Origin: Geosiphon pyriformis
Lineage: Eukaryota > Glomeromycota > Glomeromycetes > Archaeosporales > Geosiphonaceae
Reading direction: 5' to 3'
Length of the DNA stretch: 64,000 nt
Assembly (NCBI GenBank): GCA_016748015.1
Contig: JAAOMT010000128.1
Span: 7,538-71,537, forward strand
In this document: piece by piece, positions 34,042 to 45,292 of the stretch
Numbering within the stretch: position 1 is the first letter of the stretch
Layout of the letters: each line of letters starts with the position of its first letter
The notes under the pieces: generated by a model
Told to the model about the DNA's origin: nothing
What the model saw: the letters and a program-made list of their open reading frames with translations, nothing else
The model's database searches: none
Program-made: the position numbers and the translations under genes

Positions 34042-35532
34042 ATGGCTGATAATAAACCGTCAAATGGTATCAACCAATTATCAACCTCTGATACGGAATC
34101 CCATTCTGATCTAGATTCTCATTCTAATATCTCTACCTCTTCTTTCGACGAAGACCAATCAACCAGAAATATGCAAAACAGCAACGGTCACCATAAACAC
34201 GTTGAAAAACATGAAGTAATTGATGAAAACCCAAATAATAATACCTGTACCATTTCTGAATATAAGGAATCAAACGAGCCTGGAACCAAGAAAACCCACT
34301 CCGAGGAAACGAGACATCAATCAGCCTTGGTTGAAAACCTTTTTCAAATTCCTTTGCTCGCCGACTCTTTTCACTATGTTAATCAAACAAAGTATGGTGG
34401 TCTAGCGGTAAACGCTGCCGGCGCTACTTTAAACACCGTTTCGAAAATAACAGGTCCTGTTCAAGAACGTTTCCAACCACAAATTGAACAAATCGATTCC
34501 CTGGCCGCTAATTCCGTGAAAACTTTGGGTGATGCTGTTCCATTTTTAAGAACCCCAACAAACGACCTCCTTGAAAAGGTAACAACCCCCGCTTATCAAA
34601 CGATGGACACGGTAAAACATTATGGTGAATCAGTCACATCTCCAGTTTACTCAATCGCTCACACTGTATCCGACGTCTTGGAACACCATATCGCCTTACC
34701 CGCAAAACATTTGGCTCAAAATGTGGACGCTAAATTGGAACCGGTGGTCACCAAATTCAACACCCTAGTAGATTCCTACCTGCCTGGCGGCGATGATTCA
34801 ACCGAAGAAGAATCGGAACAACAGGAACAACCCAATTTTTCACAGACTCATCGGGCTATTAACACTACATGGAAAGCTCAACGACGTCTATCTCGTTTGG
34901 TGAAAAGTCGTATCAACAGTACCCAAAGTTATACTGCCGATCAAATTAAACAGACTCAAGTTCTCCAAAGAGGTGGTGAAATGATCAATCAATTGAATGC
35001 AAAAGTGCTTGAAATTTATAATGCCACAAAAGATAATGCCAGTCAATTGAAAGATACTGTTCAAACCCAAGAAATCGGTACCACTCTTCATGCACGTTTG
35101 AATAGCATCGCCGAAATCATACTTGTGGAATTGGAAAAAGGCGGAGATATTCCAAAAGCTGTACAAAAACGCCTCACTGAACTTGCTCAAATTTTGCTCG
35201 AAACTACAGATTCGATCGCTAAATACGTTAAAGAAAATACGACACACTTTCCGGAAACTCTTCGACTTACTCCAATGGTTGAATTCTTTAACGATCGTTA
35301 CCAAACCGTCATGGAAGAAGCCAGAAAGGAAAATACCTCGCCCATGGATAAAGCAAGAAATATCGCTCTAGTCACCAAAGATCAAACTTTGCCAATTTTA
35401 GAAAATGCCCTGAATGAATTTCAAAAATCTTTTACATCCTATAGTTCCACCGTTTCCAGTAGGTTCGCGACCACCACTAACATCATCAAGGAACAACTAA
35501 ACAATACTGCCAGAACTTTAGGCGTAATGTAA
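34042..35532 (+). CDS. Perilipin-family lipid-droplet protein
   Basis: A single-exon gene of 496 aa if started at ATG 34,042. The frame is open 45 codons further up, but that stretch is a translated repeat (Thr/Ala, then His/Leu) and is taken as 5' UTR. Residues 1-95 are Ser/Asn/Glu-rich and disordered. At 98-140 is a PAT-like block (NLFQIPLLADSF, then GLAVNAAGATLNTVSKITGPV) similar in layout to the PLV-rich start of perilipins. Residues 140-245 carry amphipathic 11-mer-like helices (ERFQPQIEQIDSLAANSVK, LEKVTTPAYQTMDTVKHYG). VDSYLPGG plus an acidic run (about 243-262) and the following RLSRLVKSRI helix resemble the C-terminal half of PLIN3-type proteins. Perilipins coat triacylglycerol droplets and limit lipase access. 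The family is assigned by pattern, with no search. Confidence 0.8.
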   Translation: MADNKPSNGINQLSTSDTESHSDLDSHSNISTSSFDEDQSTRNMQNSNGHHKHVEKHEVIDENPNNNTCTISEYKESNEPGTKKTHSEETRHQSALVENLFQIPLLADSFHYVNQTKYGGLAVNAAGATLNTVSKITGPVQERFQPQIEQIDSLAANSVKTLGDAVPFLRTPTNDLLEKVTTPAYQTMDTVKHYGESVTSPVYSIAHTVSDVLEHHIALPAKHLAQNVDAKLEPVVTKFNTLVDSYLPGGDDSTEEESEQQEQPNFSQTHRAINTTWKAQRRLSRLVKSRINSTQSYTADQIKQTQVLQRGGEMINQLNAKVLEIYNATKDNASQLKDTVQTQEIGTTLHARLNSIAEIILVELEKGGDIPKAVQKRLTELAQILLETTDSIAKYVKENTTHFPETLRLTPMVEFFNDRYQTVMEEARKENTSPMDKARNIALVTKDQTLPILENALNEFQKSFTSYSSTVSSRFATTTNIIKEQLNNTARTLGVM

Positions 35533-37844
35533 TTAGTCTTGTTTATTTTATTTTTTACCTTTTATACCCCGTGTTGTCTTTGAACGATTTTGATTGGTTG
35601 GAGAAGATTTATCAATCGTCTACACTTTTTTGCGATAATTGTCATCATCATCATCATCATCATCATCATCGTTTCTCATACTGATTGGGGGAGAAAAGTT
35701 AGCCCAAGTTTTAAGTGCTCACCATCTCTCTCTCTCCTCTCCTCTATAGCTATTATTTTTATCATTAGAGCAAAATAGTCTTTCCTGTTCTCTACAACTT
35801 TTTTTGTAATTTTTGTTATTTTTCTTTCTGACCATTTTATTTCTTTATATATATATATAAATATATATAATGTATAAACCATTTTTGCCAATATCTTTGT
35901 TTTTTTTCACTATTATCAACATTATTCTACGCATCATCAAAAGTAAATACTTTAAATTTACTCCCAGGAGTGAATAACCAAAAACATATACTCTTGAGTT
36001 TCCTTAGTGTGAAAACACGGGTACATAGTCCGAAATTAGTATTTTTTGTATTAAACTACATCATCAAGAGAATGGTTTTTTTGTTACGTTTTATGGCTAA
36101 ATCCAAGAGGAATTAATGATTATTCTTTACATAAATGCGAAACAATAATTGATGCTTTTTTAAAGTGAAAGAATTTATTAAATTGTGGATTGACCACGTT
36201 TTGAGGTTCAGGATTATCATGATAGACCAACATGTCTCAGCATTGCTCCATATCGATCAAGCGCTATTTTCATCTCTATCCATAACAAGCTAACAATTCC
36301 GGCAACTGTACATCTTTCCACACCCAATTCTTCTGCCTTGTCAATCAGACGTTAACGTCTGGATAATGCGCACAGCATACTACTATATTTCTAACGGTTT
36401 TTCGTTTTTCAATTCACAATGTCCGATCCCTCAAAAGGGAGGAATGACAGTAGCATCAAATTCGTGAGTGAGAAATGCGATAGCCTTTCAGTACATTTCT
36501 GTCTGGAAGTGTAATACCTTTTGACACATGCACCCAATCCCCTTTTCTAATCTTCTATCTTAGCTTTCTTACGTTTTGAGGAGGTTATTAATTTATCTTT
36601 CTTGGAGCAAAGGTCATCCATAATTTTGCAGAGGTGAACAATACAACTGATTTCATAAGAGCATATTTTGTCTACACCTTTTGTTGGGAGAATACCATGT
36701 AAATGGAGCCTGATCATCCACTTGGGTTTCGTGGAATTGTCCTTGTATATACCGTAGACCCAGGCAAACGTCCACTTGTTGGTTTTTTGAGAATAGATAT
36801 GTTTTCCATTACATATGATTTGTGTGGATTAGGCGACTTGTTATTTTTACATTTTTTTTCGAAGTGGAGGCGTAAAAACGAAAAATTAAAAAAAAAACCG
36901 TAAAAAATTTATTATCTTTTACCTTGTGTCGATGTGCATATGTATATATTGCTAGACTGTAAAGGTAAGATACATGGAAGCGATTCCAAGGCAAGTCGGC
37001 AAAATTCTGAGCGCGAATTGTTATGGTGTGATACAGCGCCTTACGAAATTAAAAGATGATTGTTGATGCACCTTGTTATCACTGTGCATTAAATTTAATA
37101 ACTTCCTTTCGTGCAACCAATACTTTATAAATCGCTTCGTGGCAGGAGCTGACGGACGATGGCTCTGCAAAATTTTCTTTCACCCTAGATAGCCGAAACG
37201 TCATAGTTTAGCCATCCTTTTCCGTGATATCATCTTTTTTCATAATGATACGACCCCTTTTGCTCCATCCACCACAGTAATAAAGGCAAATCTCGCCAAA
37301 CCCATCCATCGCTTCAATAGCTGCTTTTGAGGGTGGTTGGGATACATCATGACTAGTAATGTGCACTTGAGGATGCTAGCAGCTCTTCTTTCGTGCATGC
37401 GGCAGACGAAGATCGTGTTGACGGCAAGAACATCCTGGAAGAGTTTGTGCTCGTTAGAGGTTGCATCGTCGAAGAGAAACACGAGTTTTCCAGAATGGAG
37501 GGAGAAGATATATTGAAGAAGGTCAAAGGCAAACAGCCAGAGTCAATCACAGTGGGTACCAGAGGTGGCGTTGGTGGTGGTATCAGAATATTGAAAAAGG
37601 TCAGGGATTTATTTTCGCGATTGTATGTAGTATTTTTATTGATATAATTTTTTCGGGAAATTACGCAATCAACTGGATTGTTTCCCAAAATTCTGCGGTT
37701 CGGTTAATTGTCACATGTTAATCAAAAAAATCCGGCTATCAGGCGCTCGTCGATCGATTCCTGGTTTTTAGCATTTATTAGGGCCATCTAATAAACGAAC
37801 ATCTTAATGAATAGTAGGGAACTAAGACCCTTTCAAAAACTAAA
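35533..37844. other. Intergenic region between perilipin-like and kinase genes
   Basis: It starts with the 3' UTR, including an (ATC)n run at 35,641-35,671. From 36,170 to 37,760 the composition is more balanced than in the transposon deserts and may hold broken coding sequence. On the minus strand near 36,230-36,390 an open stretch reads RLIDKAEELGVERCTVAGIV... and at 37,240-37,482 an 80-codon ORF starts MFLFDDATSNEHK. On the plus strand 37,393-37,647 is open for 84 codons. I recognise none of them and saw no convincing splice chain linking them. Confidence 0.4.
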
Positions 37845-39483
37845 TGTCAAATACTATGCAAAGTAGTAGTTATTATGTCAACGGTTCGCGTCAGGTCGCA
37901 AAGAAAAAAGAAAAAACAAAGGAACTTTACACTAGACAAGAGTTAGTTGGTAAGGGTGCCTATGGTGCGGTATATAAAGGGTGAGTCGAGTTGTGTCAAG
38001 GTTTTAAAGGGAAAGGAAAAAGTGATCAAGATTCTTAAAGACGTGCTGCCTAAACATTGTTAACACACACACACCCATACACACTGGTTTTATTTCATTC
38101 CTTCTAAAACTCTCCAACTCTTCGTCCAGAATCGATAACGTCACACAAGAAGTTGTCGCGATCAAAGTTTTAAACTTGGACACCGAAGAAGACGATGTGG
38201 CCGATATCAGAAAAGAGTTGAACTACCTCTCACAGCTGAAACATAGCGAAACACAAAATATTACAAAATATTATGCGAGTTTTCTTCACGGCACCAAACT
38301 TTGGATTGTTATGGATTATGCGGCTGGAGGGAGCATTCGTGAACTCGTAAGCAAAAAAGCCACCATGAAAAATCACAATTTTTTAAAAAAAAGTTAATGA
38401 TCGATCAAGACTTGGGTTAATGTGGGTTTAATTATTATTTTTATTATCTTTATTATCTTTATATTTTATTTCACTCTCAATTCCATTTAGATGAAAGCTG
38501 GTCTCATCGAAGAGAAATATATTATGGTGATCACGAAAGAAGTATTACAGGCATTAAGTTATTTGCATAAATGTAAAATAATACATCGCGATATTAAGGG
38601 TAAATGTTGATTTTGATTTCTCTTTTATCCTGGCTATTTCAATTTTTTAATCGATACTTGGAATATTAATGCGTCTGCTTTCAATTTCTTGACGCAGCGG
38701 CCAATATATTGTTAACAGGAGAGGGAAAAGTACAAGTTTGTGATTTCGGTGTTTCTGGTCAGTTAACGGCTACATCTTCAAAACGTACCTCCTTCGTCGG
38801 TACACCGTATGTATGCTGTGCTGAAATAATTCAAGATTCGAGGAAATTTTTTTCATTTTTTGATGTTTTCTTCTTAGATATTGGATGGCACCTGAAATAA
38901 TGCAAGGATCACCTCACGACACAAAGGTTTGAATGACAAAATTTCCGACTCCCAGATCTTTTGCTTAAAAAGTTGTCGACAGTAACAACATTTAATCGGT
39001 TACTACGATTCTAGGCGGATATTTGGTCTTTGGGTATCACAGTTTACGAGATTGCCAAAGGAAATCCACCGTTTCATGAGTTACGCCCCGAGAGAGCAAT
39101 AGTGGTAATTCCAAGATCACCTCCCGCTAAATTGGAAGGGGACTTTTCGGTTTTGATGAAAGAATTCGTGGCTACATGTCTTAATGAATCTCCAGCTCAG
39201 GTGTTGTGCAAAAAACCCCTTTGATTTTCTATTTCGGAAAATCATATTGACCATAATTTTTAATATTTTAATTTTAAAAGCGTCCCACTGCAGAAGAATT
39301 AATAAAGACGAAATTTATCAGAGCTGCCGCAAAATTACCGAATGGTATTTTGCGAGATCTAAAGGTTAGATACGATCTATTTAAGCAAAACACCGGACAT
39401 CGACATTCGTTCTCTGACCCGTTCGGTACTCCCTCCAGGTAACGCGATGGTAACCTGATTCGGAATCTATTTTTTTAGTATTC

Positions 39484-39516
<33 letters not shown>

Positions 39517-41611
39517 TTATGGATTATTTTGGGTAAAGTAGTGAGAGTGAAGGGTTTGAAGGGGTTGATGATGACATGCAAGAGGACGATGATGATGCCT
39601 GGGTGTTTGAAGTAAGTGACTTTTGATTATGTTTCAATTATTTTTCCTTGACAAAAATATATTACATTAACACCATCTCTTTCGTCAATATCACATATGC
39701 AATCTTTTTCAAATTAAATTCATGCCTAGAAGACGATTCGCAGCACTAGTTCACAACATCGAAAATCACTTTCCGCAGGTAGCCTTCCAAATAATTCTGA
39801 CCAGTTATCACCGGTGCTAGAGTTGGATGAAAGATTTTCTAGCACAGATCCGAGAGCAGAATTTAGTAATAAGGAATTGAATTATGGCGTGGAACAAGAA
39901 GAGCGCACTGTGTTGGCTAGATTGAGGAATAATTCAATTGATAGTGAAGACTCAAATCTAGGAGGAAGAGGAGGAGGAGGAGGAGGATACTCAGCACCGA
40001 AAAAGCTCATGTTTCAACGAAAATTTTCTGAAGCCCAACATCCATTACTACAACTCTTTGATCCCGATATAAGATCATCGAATGAAAATAATTATTTTCA
40101 ATTCGAATCATCTCCGACTGGAACTTTTCTCTCACCGACCATATCAATGCCATCTGTTAGCGCTATGAATATCTTGACTCAATCCTCATCAGAAGATTCA
40201 ACATCTAGAACAATCGCAGGATTCTATAATCAAAATCAAAATTTTGATGATTCTACGTCATCAAAAGTAAAATCTACACCTGAAAATACCAACTCAAATT
40301 TTTTACGTTCTATTAGTTTTAATAAAAACATCAACCCCAGTAATAATAACTTGGGGGATCCTCAAAAATTACCGATCTCATCTTCAAGAACTAAAGAATT
40401 ACATTTAAAGGATATGCCTCGACCGGAAATTAAATTTCCTTCGTCCGATGATCTCTCATATTTAACATCATCAGCATCAGGAAATGAGAGTCAGAACTTT
40501 CCCAGTTCAAACGGTTTATTATCCCCCACAAATGTGTCCAGTCCTAGGGCTACCTCAAACAATGGAAGATTAGAAAATGATTATTTCTCCAGACATCGAT
40601 CTAGTTCAATATCAAACGATCCCGTTTCCACCTCGAACACAAATTATGAAAATTCCCATCAATCTTTATTATTATCCCCTCCAATATCCCCTAGCACCCC
40701 TAAATCGATCCCAATGAATATGCGACGAAAAGATAGCAACATGTCGCCACCTTCCAAGATGTCCTCATTCAACTCTGGTAATCCAATGACGCAACTCTAT
40801 TCTTCATCTTCGCCGGCACGTTCTTCTTCCCCCTTTTCATCATCCACTCGACCTTTACCCACACGCCATATGAGTTACGATACTCCGAATGATTCATCCG
40901 GAGGAGGAGGAGGAGGAGGAGGAGGCCCATCAATATTAAATAACAATAACGGACCTTTTAATAGAGGACCATCCTCAGCCGGTCGACAGCACCAATCTCA
41001 ATTTCCGAAACGTGTTCGGTCCGATACTACACTTAATACCGCGAATCGTACTAATGAGGAAGAAGCGTCTCAGATGCGGTCAAAACATCATCATCAGCAA
41101 GCTGATTCTAATGGTAGTTTCGGGGGCGAGCAAGGACCTGCTAAAAATACCCTTGGAGTACATGGAACAAGACAAAGAAGTATTAGTTTTGGAAATAATC
41201 AAAGTGTTCGGCTAAATTCAAAGGTATGATTTTCTTATACTTTATAATATATATATCTCGATAGATACAATTTCTCCTGGTCAAATATCAATACTCAAAA
41301 AAGTCCATAAATTTATCTAGTCGTCACCTTCCGAAGAAGATCCGTCAAGTCTCCTACCACCCTCACCATCAGCCTCAAAATTCAATGTAAATTCAGCCGC
41401 CGCCACAAATCCAAATCTAATCTCTCCAGTAAGAAACCTCTTCGCAGCACAAACATTATCAAAATCTGGGCCAGAACTTCGGCCCCTGAAAATCGATAAT
41501 TATCGTGCTATGAAAGAAGTTTATGAAGATTTATCAAAGACTGCAGACGATCTTGTACGATGGCTGGATTTACTAGAAGCTAGAATTAATGTACTTTTAA
41601 ATCGATTTTGA
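37845..41611 (+). CDS. Ste20-family GCK protein kinase (Kic1/Nak1/POD6 type)
   Basis: Exons deduced: ~37,845-37,980, 38130-38346, 38491-38599, 38698-38806, 38878-38926, 39015-39200, 39281-39438, 39539-39611, 39730-41223 and 41321-41611; about 940 aa. The kinase domain leads: [18 protein letters not shown] (catalytic Lys), HRDIKAANIL (catalytic loop), CDFGVSG, GTPYWMAPE and ADIWSLG. The ~565-residue tail is Ser/Asn-rich and disordered with two poly-Gly runs, and ends in a conserved-looking helix ([19 protein letters not shown]). Kinases of this group drive polarity and septation signalling (MOR/RAM) in fungi. Oddity: the ATG at 37,845 opens a plausible N-terminus ([11 protein letters not shown]...) that is one base out of phase with the kinase frame near the A-rich stretch 37,900-37,920, so the true start or a small intron is unresolved. 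Confidence 0.85.
39484..39519. repeat. (AAT)n/(ATT)n palindrome inside a kinase intron
   Basis: Intron 39,439-39,538 contains six AAT units followed at once by six ATT units, a near-perfect inverted repeat able to fold into a hairpin in the pre-mRNA. Confidence 0.9.
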
Positions 41612-42306
41612 GAATGGACCATCTGGCGCTGAAAGCTGTAGATATTTTTCGTTTGAATATTTAATAAATAAATGTAATGTTTTAAATCCCATTATACACA
41701 AAGACTCCCTAATTATTTTTTTTGATAAATCAATAACAGTCCACGTGATGGATGCCTAGCATAATTAATGATTAGAGACTATTATTGATTTTTTGTATAT
41801 TCTTATTATTATTTTAACCTTTTATCTACATTGTTGTTGTGTATCAATAACTAAAACCTATAATCATTCATGTTATCAAATATTTCTGTTTAAGATATGC
41901 ATAATAGAAAAAAAATTTATATTAAATATTAAATCATTATTATTATTTAATTAATATAAAACTATATTGTTTTTTAATAATGAAAAAATAAATTAAAATA
42001 GTAACATAACGTCGGAGAAATCTTTATCCAAAACAGGGGTTAAATTTTTAGGTCAGTAAAAATTGGTTTTTGATAATTTGTGATTTACATTGGAGAGTTG
42101 GAACCTTTTATAAAGCCTAGATTGTCCTTCAATGTCTTAATTGAGGTTACCTGTTAGCGTCCAAGAATTGGAATTTAAAAGCTGAATTTTTGTACGTGGA
42201 AACCCTATTTTTGTTTATAAGAAGCTGAAAAATAAAGTATGTTAATTGGGACCCTGGGTATAAAGCTTACTTTAAAACATCTAAATATACAATATGTCGT
42301 ATTGCA
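41612..42306. other. Convergent intergenic region
   Basis: Lies between the 3' ends of the kinase gene (+) and the tRNA isopentenyltransferase gene (-). AT-rich, with AATAAA-like signals (41,663 and 42,228). No ORF or repeat is supported. Confidence 0.5.
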
Positions 42307-45074
42307 CTAACAGTTTTGGTTCAATCGTGCCTGTTTTTTAAATTTGAGCCAGGGTGGTAATTGACCACCCCAACTTTCATCGATCAGTCTTAGTAATTTG
42401 ACATTAGACTTGTGCCATTTACTCTTAAGATGTTGTTGCCATTCAGTAGAACCGTTGTAAGTGATAATGAGAGATGATGATGATGATGATGATGATGACT
42501 GACAGTTTCGTTCGATATAGGTATTCGCTGAATCATCGAGCGTGTCATTCTGGGCCCCATCAGTCAAAGAATCGGCTGTGGGGGTCGATGATAAATTTGC
42601 AATCCGGTTGCAAATTTCACATTGGTATTTAGTCCAGGAATTAATGCTTTCCGAAGTGCTATGTCATAAAAAATCGACATGAAGAAACTGAATTATAAAA
42701 AATGGAATGCAAGAAAGATAAAATGATTTACTCCAGATTCCTGGTGGGTTTTAAATATTCAGCTGCGCGGGAGTTTATTGTCATGGGATCAGGTCCCTGA
42801 CCAGTCGCCAGAAACTCTTGATAAACAGAATAGATCGAGTTGGTTTTTTAGATTTTCCGTTTGCATAATGTAAAGGTTTCAAGAAATATGGCAATGTTAC
42901 CTCTTGCAATTGATATTGCCAAATCACCAACATCCTTCTTCCAATTATCCAAAGCTCAATTTTAAAGAGAGATTAGTCTCAAAAGATATGAAATTAGAAA
43001 AGAGAGGATGATACATACAAGTTGCATCGAGCATATAAATTTGAGAAACGCCATTCCTAGAAGTGTCAAATGCATTTTGTTGTTGAAACTTTGGTAAAAA
43101 CTTGTTTCTGATCCACCGAATCTGAGTTTTGGCGTAACGGCGAGTCGCGGCTTTCATATTTTCGATGCAATATATCTTTAGATTCTCAAGTTTCGAGATT
43201 ATTTCTTCATAAGAAATTATTATTAGAAGATAAATTGAGGGAATGTTACGAAACCATAATATCAGGAAAAGATTGTGATATGAAATATTGTTATAACCTT
43301 GGTCAGAATCTTTATTAGCTTCTACTGCTGAAAGATACGGGTCAAACTCTTTATATCCTGCAAACGAATTGTTTCAAGTAGAATTTTTAGATGTTAAATT
43401 AAGAGATAAAAAAGTCGTATTCACTTTCTGAATTAAATTACCAATTGCTTGCCATATTCCTCGCGTATAATCCAGCTCTTCTCCTGGAATTTTCATTTCT
43501 CCTCTTTTGGCCTGAACCCTCAGATATTGTATTTCTTCAAATAACCCATTCTATATGGAAAAGAAGGACAATAAAGATATGAATAACTATATTTGAGTTT
43601 TCAAATATTTTTTGAACCACCTCAATCATTTTATCCACTCTCGCATCAAGCCGAGGATTCAAACTCTTAGGATCGGCGTATAACCAGAAAATGCAAGTAG
43701 GAGAAAATCTGTGAATAGAGTATCGCGTAAGTGTTGGAATTTCCAAGATCATTTTTAACGATAGGTATCTGAATATTCTTTACCGAAGGGAATTCCCTTT
43801 CTCATCAGGGTGATGCTGCTCATCTATAAATTCGCTGTGACGCTTGCCAGTGCGCAAAAAGATCTATAATGAAATTTCAATTTTGAAAATTTATAATGAT
43901 CTTAATCAAAAATTATGGAATCTAATTGGAAAAGAACCTCCAAACTCCTACGAATCTTTCTTCTATCATTATGATGCCATTTATTGGCCATGATAGAATC
44001 CACTTCTTGTAAACGCTTATACAAAATGGGTGTCTCGACGTTCAAGTCTTCATGTTCGGAATCATTGTACTCTTCGATATCACTAGAGCTTCCAATTAAA
44101 GAATTTTTCCAAAGTAAATTTTGAATATAATAATGTGTTCCCCCAACAACTATCGGGTTCAAACCACATGAATGGATTTTATTAATCTAATGGTGTAAGA
44201 GAGAGCATAAATTTCATGGATACATTGACACATTTCTAAAGATGAGAAATCCTATGAGACGTACAATTTTTAAAGCATCCTTTGTGAACTCTGTAACTTT
44301 ATATTCCTGCTGCAATTCTAAGAAGTCCATAAGATGATGTGCTATCCCCTCACGTTCGAGGACTGGTAATTTATTGGTGATAACATCCATTCCTTTGTAA
44401 ACCTGAGAGGTGATTATCGAAAATGCAAATAAAATATTTTCGCAAAGTTGTAGAGAATGACTTGAGCTTTTGGGTGCTTTATCTTTAGAGCAGTCGTTTT
44501 CTTAGCGCCAATACGAAGAAACATTGTCAAGTCGATTTCGCACCAGCCCCCAAAATTAACATAATTATTTTAGATGAGCATTGAAAATTAATAAATTACC
44601 CAGACGTTGGTATCAAATTCTCAATGAAACTATTGAATGACGATCTAGGCTTATTCGATTTTTCTTTGTGTAAAAACTTTTATTTCATTAAGGAGATCCA
44701 AAGGTCCAAAAACCGAGAAAATAAAATGGGAACAAAATTCACCAAGAGAAACTCAAAATTGTATAACATATTCTGGGGCAATAATTTTAATTTAGAATAA
44801 GTTGTGAAGACATTATAATAGTTGAACTGGAACAGAGATCCATGTAAAAATGCCCCAAGGTAATATTTGATTTTTTTCATATTCCAAGTGATAGGATAAT
44901 GCTCCTGGCCTCACAGAGTCAACCACCAGGGGGTCTTGCCATCTATTGAACAGTCTTTACCTGCATTGAATCGCCATTTATAATCTCCCCTCCTAAAGCT
45001 TTGGCTAACTGTACTGCTAGATCAGATTTACCAACACCTGTTGTTCCAATAATGGCAATTAAGGCTTTATTCAT
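42307..45074 (-). CDS. MOD5: tRNA dimethylallyltransferase (isopentenyl-adenosine 37)
   Basis: Transfers dimethylallyl from DMAPP to A37 of tRNAs reading UNN codons (MOD5/TRIT1/MiaA family). I deduce 11 exons, transcribed from 45,074 downward: 44961-45074, 44265-44402, 43938-44186, 43784-43863, 43621-43708, 43442-43550, 43298-43357, 43019-43204, 42901-42954, 42732-42816 and 42307-42658; all in frame, 504 aa. P-loop GTTGVGKS at residues 10-17; NGDSMQVYKG at 33-42 (catalytic DSMQ.Y); [25 protein letters not shown]...[24 protein letters not shown]-terminal matrin-type zinc finger has Cys 401/404 and His 464/470, as in eukaryotic members, but the loop between the pairs holds about 47 extra residues including a poly-Ser run from a GAT microsatellite (42,474-42,497). 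Confidence 0.92.
44403..44960 (-). other. Large first intron of the tRNA dimethylallyltransferase gene
   Basis: 558 bp between exon 1 (donor GTAAAG) and exon 2 (acceptor CTCAG), several times longer than other introns in this window. A 66-codon ORF inside (44,680-44,880) has no recognisable features. Confidence 0.7.
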
Positions 45075-45292
45075 TATGTTAAAATGTCAAAGAGATCGAT
45101 GTAAAAATTGAAATTATTCCCGAGACTAAAAATAGACTTTCCTAAATTACGATCAATTGTACTACTTTCGAAGTGACCACGTGCATCCTAACTATTACTT
45201 GCCAACGGGTAATGAATTGGAAGCCTTGCCTTCGACTCGTTACGTTCAAAGTTCTTAATTCAACGGTAGCCTTGGGCACTTTTCAGTAACCT
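45075..45292. promoter_or_regulatory. Bidirectional promoter between MOD5 and SEC3 with an E-box
   Basis: The two start codons diverge with only 218 bp between them. The interval contains a palindromic CACGTG at 45,178-45,183, the core bound by Cbf1/bHLH-type factors in fungi. No clear TATA box. Shared control is inferred from spacing only. Confidence 0.55.

Noticed and set aside
44680..44880. 66-codon minus-strand ORF in the first intron of MOD5
   Set aside because: Low-information sequence bounded by good splice sites; no start context or homology signal.
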